Assembly (NCBI GenBank): GCA_018417955.1
Contig: JACTVC010000012.1
Coordinates: forward strand, 620,001-684,000
Source of the DNA: Laccaria trichodermophora
Lineage: Eukaryota; Basidiomycota; Agaricomycetes; Agaricales; Hydnangiaceae
DNA: 64,000 nt
Direction of reading: 5' to 3'
Program-made: the position numbers and the translations under genes
Shown: positions 55,845 through 64,000 of the stretch, piece after piece
Numbering within the stretch: position 1 is the stretch's first letter
Layout: each line of letters opens with the position of its first letter
Notes under the pieces: generated by a model
The model's input: the letters and a program-made list of their open reading frames with translations, nothing else
The model's database searches: none
What the model was told of the DNA's origin: nothing

Positions 55845-57939
55845 TTTTTGTGGGTTGGCATGGACCTGTAAACATTACTGCTAAGACTTCATCAAGATCT
55901 TCAATAGGTGGAGGGAGTGTATCATAGATTTTAGCAACAGGATTATGAAATGTGATTGCATTTGCATGCATTTTATATCTTCCTGAAGCAACTTTTATAA
56001 TACATCTATTATGTCGGACTCTGGAAATTAAAAGCTGCTCAACATAAGTTAGGGATGCAAGTTCTTCAGGTATTTTTCCAAGCCAAAATCCATTGCAAAG
56101 AGCTTTAGGAGGTGTTAATCCTTTTTTAAGAAATTTTAAGCAGTCCTTGCATATATGTTTGCAATCTGTATCAATAATTGGGCCTTCAATTTCCTTGATT
56201 TCTTCATAGATAGATTTTCGCTCAAGTCGAGTTACTCCTCCCCTTATCAGTGGTTCAAAACTACATGTAACTTCACTGCGATCTATCATATCCACAACTC
56301 TTGTGAGCTGGCCACATGCTGCACACCCAGCTTCAATTAAGTTTGAAGGATGAGTGCCTCTACAAAACCCAGTTATAATTTTGTGAATTAATTTTTCAGA
56401 GGGTGGCTTTGGAGGAAAGATTACATTTTTTGACTTTATATATGAGTTTTTGTTTTCAATAGAACGGTTATTTTTGAAGGTTGACTTGGTTTTACACTTG
56501 GACAACCCAACTTTGTTGACTTTTTTACGATCACTTTTACTCAATCCCTTATACCATCTTGCTTTACGTTCTGTAGTTGTAAGGGCAGGATTTTCAGGAG
56601 AAAATAGGGTATAATAATGGGCACAACGTGAGGTGCACATATGTTGAGATAACAGTTCCATCACTTCAGTGACTGGAGCTCTAGCAAATACTGATACATG
56701 GTGCTTTTTTGCAATTGCTTTTGCCTGTCCAATAGTAATAGAGTCTTTCAAAATCTCTAAGGGAGCATGACAAATCAATAGCTCTGGGTTTTTACGCAAC
56801 TCAGCTCTTGCAGCCTGTAAGACAAGTTGATCAACAAATTTATATTTGACTGACCCCTCCAATTTCATACTGGATGATGGTGTGTCAGATGTAATATATG
56901 GTTTGAGGCTCTCAAATGTTGTAAGTTTTTTTCCACCGGCAGTTTGTTGAGGTAGTATAGTAATCATAGGTTCATGGCAATAACAGCCATACCAATGGGT
57001 TATTGAATGGAGGTAACTAGAGTTAGCTTCTAGTGAACTAAGCACTCTATTAGACAATGGGAGTTCATAAGTATACCAAATTGATATAGATGACCAGGAT
57101 TCATAACCCACAGACCTGAAGACATCTACAGATTGAACTGATCTATGAAATAACATGAATTGAAGGCTAAAAGAGAATATGAAGAAATAAGATAGAAGCT
57201 TATAAGAGCCTTGTAATCTCAATAATTTTTCAATCAAGTTACGGTATTCATGTTTCAGCATGCAATGCTGTTGAAATCGACACCATAAGGCCACACACAA
57301 CTGAGAAGGTGCATCGTTTGAACACAGATAGGCAAGTATACAGGTGTGTAAGATATATGGTATTGAGAGATGCACATATTCAAGCAGAGCATTCAGTATC
57401 ATCCAACATATAGAGGGAAATGATGGTAAGGCGTTGGATAGATTTTTGATTCTAATCTTCGTGATATTGGTAAATTGAACTTGTATCTCATTCCATCCTT
57501 GCGATCGAAGGTATGTGTAAAGCGTATGTGCTCTATTCAATCCCTGCAAAATGTATCTGTACTTTCTGTGTGTCTCATTCAATCCTTGCAATTGAATGTA
57601 CGTGTACTTTATCTGTGCCTCATTCAATCCTTGCAATTGAATGTATGTGTCATTGACATGTGCCGTATCATGACTACGATTATGGTAGTCTGGTGCCAAT
57701 AGGCCATGCCTCTCAACCAAGGTAGCTGGTCGAGTATCAAGTGCCAAAAGGCCGTGCCTCTCAACCAACGCAGCTGGTTGAGCAAAAAATGCCAAAAGGC
57801 TCGGATTGTTTCCAATCTCTATATATGGTTTGAAGTGATGACAGGAGTCATCAAGCAAATGATGTGCGTTGAAAATCAGGGATATGACGATGAGGATAAG
57901 AAGCATAATGAAGAAAGCAATGGCTCGTGTAATACGCAT
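55845..57939 (-). CDS. Helitron N-terminal part joined to a secreted-repeat ORF
   Basis: One frame is open from 57939 to the B4 boundary. Its second half is the N-terminal region of Agaricomycete Helitron proteins: cysteine pairs (CAACGQL; CKHICKDCLKF), a DUF6570-like block (PKALCNGFWLGKIPEELASL, then YVEQLLISRVRHNR) and VLAVMFTGPCQPTK. It joins in frame across B4 to KDVQCTPLLVRRLHVAKALEW. The first ~180 residues differ: a signal-anchor-like start (MRITRAIAFFIMLLILIVIS), two copies of LVERHGLLA, and four ~15-residue repeats of the type TYIQLQGLNEAQIKY. Between them (about residues 180-400) nothing is recognised. The long frame may combine a host or captured gene with the Helitron start, and an intron could separate them. 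Confidence 0.6.
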
Positions 57940-58102
57940 GATGGTAAGATCAAGAAAGAAGAATGAAAAACTTACGCAATTGAACTTGAACATTCACGTG
58001 ACTGGACAAACAAGTGCTTATATTCATAACAACGCGTGACCTATATGTACACAAATTCAGATGTCTTCTCACTCTCTTTGATTTTCGCTCACGTGTATAC
58101 TA

Positions 58103-61100
58103 TTATGCATGATCAAAAAAGGCCGTAGCTCGCTGTTCCCTCATAGATTTGAGTTCCCGTGTTTCCTTATGTCCTTTGAGCTTATTCCTCCAATCTGATA
58201 CTGTAAGAGGTTGAGCTGCACCCAAACGAATATCTTGCAAGCGTTTAACGTATGTTGATTCCAACATCTCATTCCAGTGACCATAACTTTCACATGCATT
58301 GTTGTTGTCAAAGATGTTGTAAGGTGGCCACCATGATTTGTTGGAATATACTTTGGCAACTCCTTGATTTCACAGAATATTCAGAAAGTGAAGAGTTTTT
58401 AATAAGAAACATACCTGTTGAGCACACATACATTCCACAGATCCAGTCCATTTCATTATGAGTCAGCTTATCATCGAGAAGCGGCGGATATCCTTTACTA
58501 TTGTCAACAACAAGAAGGCTTCCTCCTCCAACAGGTCCTTCCAACAACTCATCTATGCTCACGCTTCCAATTGTCAATTGCCACAAAAAACCACCACGAA
58601 GGATAGCTGCCCGTACGCGGGGACGTCGAAGAATTCGTGATCGACATTGCAGATATGCCTCATAATCCAATTTGGTAAAGCGGTATCCGGCAGGACGCTG
58701 TGGAAGATATAACTCAACATCGGGGTACGATATTGAGCGCGGCATAAGCGGCTCAGTCAGCAAAGTGCGGAATGGAATCCCACGTAATGCCAAGAAACGT
58801 GCAATATCTACATCCAGAAATTGAGCATCAAGACGGCAAACCAGCAACGCATCAGAGGCTGTTGTTACAGCTAGCCTCCAGCGAACTGTGACTTTATTGA
58901 ATAAAAATACGTAGAGCCATTTTGCCGGTACATCAGCATCAGAATTTCTGTACAAGGCAATAGAATCCAGGCGTTCACGAAAAGAAGAAGATTTTGGAAG
59001 TTCAAGATCGGAGATGATTTGCTGCCCTTCGAGAATTTGACGTGTAAATTCAACAAAAAAACGGCCCCGTGCAGTTGGCCAGAAATGAGAAACAACAGAT
59101 TCAAGCTTTTTCTCTTCACAAACTCCAATCCACCGCAGCCAGAATTTCTTCTCTTTGTCTGAAACCTCCTTATGATTGACTTGGTTAAGATCTGGCAGAA
59201 CCATGCCATAGTGAAGGGTCAAGATCTCCTGTACTTCTGAAATTAAGCCAGCGATTGTTGACTGGGGGCCATCTTGAAAGATATCTGGGGGTACATCTGT
59301 TTGCTCATACAGATCATCAGGTAGAGGGGTTGGGCATCGTTGTTCACGAGGGATGAAATCAATATCATATTCAGAAGCTTGTTGATCTGCAGAGGGGGCC
59401 ATATCCATGTGCTCATCTTCCATTTCATCTGGAGATGGAGTACGGAACCTTCCAAATTCAAAACAACAATCCCATTCGTTCCAATAGGAATCATATCGTT
59501 TCTGTTCAGGGCCATATTCCTCCAAAGTTTCGATACGTTCACTAGCAAGGACTTCTTCTCAACCAGGGAGTTCAGGGTCACGGTCCCATACAAAAACCTT
59601 TGCAGATTTTATGGGTGGATTTCGTTCTCGATTCAAGCGTCTTTCACGCTCCAATGCTGTCTCCAGACTTAAAAGACGGGGACAATTTTCCTCACGTCTT
59701 TCAAAGAATTCTCTCCAAGTGATTGTTTTGACTGTGGTTGTTGCCGGAGAGCTGAGAGGATTTGCAGATGACTCTGGTATTCCACCACTTTGCGGGGGAC
59801 CAAATTGAGCAAATATTGGGTCATGCTTTGCCCACTCTATTTCGTCCACATCCCATTGATACCAGATCGGAATGTTGTGAGCGATTAGCCAGCGAACAGA
59901 AGGTTGGTGAGTCTTTTCGATGTTATGAGTCCTTACGAGTTTACGAGTAAGACTCATTCTTTATCAACTGAGGACTTAGGCAAATTTTTCATTCATTCAT
60001 TCATTCATTGATTCACCTTTCATCACCGCGGGAACTTTTTCTCTTAAACAGAAAAGCAGCCATAAAATCAGGGAAAATAGCTAGAAAATTAGCAAAAAAA
60101 ATGTAAAAAATCAGAATATTGCTTAGTAAGGTGAGGAGGCTGTGTTCAGGGGTCAGGGTCAATATCTAAATATAGAAACCACCTAAAAGTTGCCAGAAAA
60201 TCAGAAAAAAATACCCAAAAATTAAGAGGCATCTTCTCTGTCACCATAGTGTTGAAGGGGCTGTGTTCAGGGTTCAGGGTCCATATCTAAATATAGAACA
60301 AAGGAAGAAATGGCTAGTAAATCAGAAAAAAATGAGTAACAATAAAAATCATACTTTTTTGTTGCCATGATGTATGAGGGGCTGTGTCCAGTGTTCAGGG
60401 TCCATATCTAAATATGAAAAATTAACACAACTATCTATTATGCAATATGACTATATCATCAGACCAGCCTTCTTGCTCTTTGAGATATTGGTCAAAAATG
60501 CATGACAATTTCCAAAAAGTATCCAATTTTTTCAGTATTTTGTGTTTTTCTCAATAAGGAATGGTCTGTATGACATTATTTATATATATGTGTAAAGGTA
60601 AGGAAAGGGGCTACAATTGTTGTTGGTGGAGCTAAGTGAGAGGCTGTGTTTCTGATACCGTGGGAATTTTAACCTAAAAAGGAAATTCATTACAGATATA
60701 TAGAGCATGCTATTATAGATCACAAAATATAACTAACCATCCTCTTTCCTGAGATATATCAAACAGGACTGTGGGAATATTTTACTATAAACAGAAAAAT
60801 AGTTATAAAATTGGGAAAAATTGCCATAAAATCAAAAAAAAAAAAAAAAAAGGAAAAATAAGAATAGCACACATTGTTGCTATGATGTTGATGGCTAGGC
60901 CCAGGGCTCAGGGTCTATTTACAAATATAGAACAAAACTCAGAAAATCATAGAGTGATTGCATGTCATTGCAGCTGATGGAATGTCAGGAGGGTGGTCAC
61001 ATGACCATTTTCCTACTTTAAATTTAGAGTCCACAGGAAGGACTCATACATGCCATGCAAAGCACTGGCCCACACCCACAAGTCATCTTTGGTAAGATAG

Positions 61101-61825
61101 ATAAACGCTCCAACGCGCTGAACTTCGTGTGAGAACGTGCCAAGGTCAGATGCCCGAATTAAATCAGCAATGGCAGGATGGAATTGTAAATGATTCTCAA
61201 GAAGAGAAGGCCATTCATAGCCCTTTTGCGATAAGCTATCTGCTCCTGCTATTAAGAATGATAATAGGCCAATCCACAGCACAAATATATCACGAGAAGC
61301 TCGGGCTTCCCGATGTGCTACTGATCGATAAGCATGTTGCCTCTGATACCCTCTGGCTGCAGGATAGGCAGGACCGATAGAAGGTATTTCATACATGCCC
61401 CCCAATATCACGATGACACTGCGAATTATGTATTCAAGCTTTGTCCAGCTATTTATCAAGTCTTCAGGCATTGAATACTTTCCCTCAATTTCCTCAATAC
61501 GTATGTCTGCCAGTCGCCCCAGTAGACCACCACCAAAGAAAGGCCTTTTAGGTGTAAAGGACAGCCAACCAAAATTTGCTGTCCACCACTGAGGATCATT
61601 GACCAAGGAGGACAGATCATTGTGGTAATTGATGACGAGGCTGTTCGACTCGCGATCAGGACTGGGACGTGGAGCACTAACAGTATCTGAACAGTTTGGT
61701 GAATAGAACATTATACCATTGACAGACTGCAAGCGCCCTCGCAAATGATCAATCGGGCTATAGTAACAGTGATCAATTGAAAGGCCATTAGTATTGAGCA
61801 TAGGATAGAACATACGTGCGTTCAT
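58103..61825 (-). pseudogene. Large Agaricomycete hypothetical gene split by B5 and one TGA
   Basis: Exons 61825-61083, 59922-58415 and 58362-58103 join in frame once B5 is removed (…FIYLTKDD/IEKTHQPSVRWLI…) and across a GT-AG intron (…YVCSTG/VAKVYSNKSWWPPYN). The whole gives about 835 codons. It reads as a conserved protein (RRPRVRAAILRGGFLWQLTI, WYQWDVDEIEWAKHDP, DWRNKLKGHKETRELKSM near the end). An in-frame TGA at 59561-59559 (…DPELPG*EEVLASER…) breaks it. This matches a large family of Agaricomycete hypotheticals of unknown function that occur in many copies. A further 5' exon may lie at 61.85-61.94 kb (FPTARPSGRRGVFQ), in another frame. With an insertion and a nonsense codon it cannot make the full protein now. 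Confidence 0.68.
59923..61082 (+). mobile_element. Short Helitron-like element 'B5' (1,160 bp)
   Basis: Same ends and interior as B4 (TTATGAGTCC…CACCCACAAG, next base T). Deleting 59923-61082 restores GAT GAC ATC GAA (DDIE) in the host frame. B4 and B5 differ mainly by small indels and an A-run near 60835-60851. Non-coding. Confidence 0.86.
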
Positions 61826-61832
61826 CTTCAAC

Positions 61833-62697
61833 TAAAATGCTACTCCAGGTATGATAATACTGTTGGAATACACCGCGGCGGCCCGATGGACGTGCAGTCG
61901 GAAAACGGGAACGTTCGCTAATATCCGTGAGTCCAAGTCTTCTTATCAATCAAAATCCTGACATACTAGGCGAAGCGATCCATTATCTGATCGATTGAAG
62001 ATGAACCGAGGCCTGACACGTTTAGGCGACGGAAAGACGGATATAACGGTGGCAGGAACTATGCACAAATTGAGCGACACGTTTGGACTGGCCAAGACGA
62101 TGCGCCTTGTGTGTACAGTTCGAATGAGACACCCGATTGATTGAGCAAAGATATGATCCACCAGACGACACAACAAGCACGTTTGGACTGGCCAAGACGA
62201 TAGAAGTTGTGTGAAATGTGAAAACATTCGTACGTTTGACTGTGCGAGTATACAATGCTGCAAGCACGTTTAGGCTGGATAGTAGTCAAGTGGAAAGATA
62301 AGAACTTTCATTGCATGACCCTCTAAAGACAATAATGACAAACACTATACTACGCGTCTCGCTACTTTAGTCATATAAATTGATTTCAGCCATGTTATTA
62401 GAGCAATGCTCAAAAATCCTGTATATTTTTCATCAGACACAGTCGCTAGTACACCGTCGTAACCATCTATCTTGTAAAATGGCAGGAACGGCCGGTAGGA
62501 GGTGGATGTGGGTACAAGGGAGCCCCGGGATTTTGAAAATCACCCGGGGTAGATTTTTTTTTTTAAGCTGTCCGGGACATCCCCCCCCCTTCCCCTGTCA
62601 GAATATTCCAAGAAAAACATATACGAATTCGGTATTTTTTACAAGAACAGTGTCCCATCGTCTACGCCCTGTGCCATACCGCTGCTAAGCACGCCTG
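61833..62697. other. Intergenic with two inverted CTTGGCCAGTCCAAAC motifs
   Basis: Upstream flank of the gene at 58.1-61.8 kb and 3' flank of the gene at 62.7-64 kb. The motif known from the A elements lies inverted at 62081-62096 and 62181-62196, each as ACGTTTGGACTGGCCAAGACGAT, with a weaker relative at 62268. A GC-rich inverted pair (CCCCGGGATTTTGAAAATCACCCGGGG) sits at 62524-62550, followed by T- and C-runs. No gene is supported. Confidence 0.5.
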
Positions 62698-64000
62698 TTA
62701 AGCTATACGCGCACGCTTTGTTCGTTCATGGAGTTCACAACGCCAATTCCTCGGGGCACAGGTATAGTTGAAGCATGCGAGATGAAACTGCGCGTTCAGA
62801 TTAATACTCAATGAAAACTAAACATCGCGTTAACGTACCCAAGATGTTTCGCATCCATTGAACCCACAGTGCATAGCAGTATTAGAGCCCTGGACTCTTG
62901 CTTCACTCTCAACGATGTCGCCGCAAATGCAGGCATACATCTCGGCCATATCCCGAGTTCTTCGAGTGCGTCCACTGCGACGTGTCGGAAGTGCCTCAAG
63001 GGTAAATTCGGTTTGATTTATCGCAACCAAGGCCGACCTGGAGGCTAGTACAAGTGAGTCATGTTGGTCAGACTGAGAAAATCGCCAAATAACTTACTGA
63101 TTATAGACTCTGCAGACTCTTCGTCAGCGTGAACTGAGTCTGTTTCATCGATTTCAGTCACCGACGGTCGTGGATCTACAGAATGGGCTGAAAATTCTTG
63201 TGTTACAACACAGTCACCTAATTCACGAAGGTCAGAATTGTCGTCGTTGCTATCCGAGTCAGAATTCGAGCTGGATTCGGATTCGGATGAAATTTCTGCA
63301 TCGTGGTCCTCATTCTCTGATAATTTCGTGACAGCAGGATTGTCCGGCGTGATAGAATTTCTAGATAAACAAAGCGGCAAGTTCATCAGGGACACAAACG
63401 ATGATGAAAAAGACCAAAAATACATTGACGAAAAGACTTGCCGAGTGCTATGAGCTTCGGAGATGACCAGCGGGTTTCTGGGCTTTGCTGCTTTTTTGCT
63501 TCTTCTCTTCGTGTACCTTTTCCCCCAAACTTTTGAAAGGCCCTTCCGCTCCGAGTCAGAAATCGAGAACGGAGCAGAGAAATCCTTGAACTTCAAAGTT
63601 GGATGGCTAGTTTTGAAGTGGGCCTTCATATTGTACTTCCAGACGGCACCCAAACTTGAAGGACAGAGATGACACAGAACCGGCACATTGGTACACGGGG
63701 AGCTGGTTGATTCCGTGGCGGCTGACTGGTAAGAAAATGGTTTGATGAGATTAGGACAGCGCGATCTTTCGAAGTCGATTTGTTGTGAGGCTCCGACTCC
63801 CTTGCCTTTTCGTAGGTAGAAAACGCAGAGAGGAGATGGACGAAAGCAAAGTCCACATAGTTCGAGTGATGTGTCAAGAGAATTGTCAAAAAGAAGATGG
63901 GCACCAACGTGCTCGAGCAACTTATGCGGGCTCTTTCGATCCCAAGAAAAGGTTGGGCAGCATTGAGGGCAATGATCAGACTCCACGTCAGGAATTCTTC
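62698..64000 (-). CDS. Zinc-finger/PHD-like Agaricomycete protein (5' part beyond window)
   Basis: Exons: right edge (64000) to 63098, 63044-62839 and 62787-62698; phases agree and the frame ends at TAA 62698. Cys/His-rich parts include HCPQCCPTF…HKLLEHVGAH, LCGLCFRPSPLC and a C2H2-like CHLCPSSLGAVWKYNMKAHF…H. An acidic Ser-rich stretch (SESESSSNSDSDSNDDNSD) follows, then a basic hook (RRSGRTRRTR). A PHD-like end carries CICGD…MHCGFNGCETSW/FHLACFNYTCAPRNWRC, in the C-C-C-C-H-C-W-C order. PHD fingers usually read histone tails. The family is common in mushrooms, often near transposons; no function is established. An intron within 63430-63360 is possible. The gene is incomplete at its 5' end. 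Confidence 0.65.

Larger units (their letters stand above)
48398..57954 (-). mobile_element. Coding Helitron 'C1' (3' end fixed at 48398, 5' end not found)
   Basis: The left end has the shared 3' terminus in minus orientation: GGACTCGTATCTGCC, hairpin GCCGTGCTTGCAACGGC (48410-48426), CTCTGACACAAG, then a flanking T. It encodes a Rep/helicase on the same strand, as Helitrons do. The right boundary given is only the start of the long ORF; no GGACTCGTAA-like 5' terminus was seen between 55.9 and 64 kb, so the 5' end is either diverged or lost. Element B4 interrupts its coding sequence. C1 shares termini with A1, A2 and the B elements and is the best candidate source of their transposase. Confidence 0.72.

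Noticed and set aside
1..64000. tRNA, rRNA, riboswitch or bacterial-type operon signals
   Set aside because: None was recognised on either strand; the gene structure is eukaryotic throughout.

Overview
The window looks like a repeat-rich chromosome segment of a mushroom-forming basidiomycete (Agaricomycetes). This is inferred from densely interrupted genes with introns of about 45-60 bases, Agaricomycete-type gene families (Spt5-like KOW proteins, WD40 and F-box-like proteins), and Helitron proteins with an N-terminal DUF6570-like region. No species is claimed.

Region 1 (1-15.6 kb) is the gene-bearing part. It holds the end of an unknown gene, ribosomal protein uL23 (five coding exons plus a 5'UTR intron), a probable MSB2-type signalling mucin, an Spt5-like gene broken by two in-frame TGA codons, and a ten-exon WD40 gene whose product ends in a membrane helix. 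A 3,767-bp non-coding LTR retrotransposon follows, with identical 319-bp LTRs and a GCAAC target duplication. An F-box-like gene truncated at its 3' side closes the region.

Region 2 (15.6-24.2 kb) is repeat on repeat: a 34-bp minisatellite, a GTTTGTAGTGT array, a 5.4-kb non-autonomous Helitron (A1) carrying hairpins and a 160-bp satellite, and a ~58-bp minisatellite. Region 3 (24.2-31.3 kb) has remnants of two minus-strand genes. One contains a composite of two short Helitron-like elements (B1/B2); the other is a partial paralogue of the WD40 gene. Region 4 (31.35-38.12 kb) is a foldback-like structure with 2,134-bp inverted arms. Region 5 (38.1-46.4 kb) is a plus-strand gene relic split by a 6.0-kb Helitron (A2), a sister of A1. 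Region 6 (46.4-58 kb) holds another B element and a Helitron coding for a Rep/helicase with a USP-like protease tail; its reading frame is split by element B4. Region 7 (58.1-64 kb) has a large Agaricomycete-type gene split by B5, then a zinc-finger/PHD-like gene running off the right edge.

The unifying theme is one Helitron system. The coding element and all its short relatives share the same 3' terminus (a GCC...GGC hairpin followed by ACAAG, then a T). The 5' ends that can be seen (A1, A2, B1-B5) share a hairpin start (TTAYGAGTCC), repeated inverted about 35-45 bp inside the 3' end. This arrangement, asymmetric terminal inverted repeats, is known from Helitron2/Helentron elements. Removing B4 or B5 restores the interrupted reading frames exactly, which fixes their boundaries. 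All exon coordinates were worked out by eye from splice signals and reading phase.
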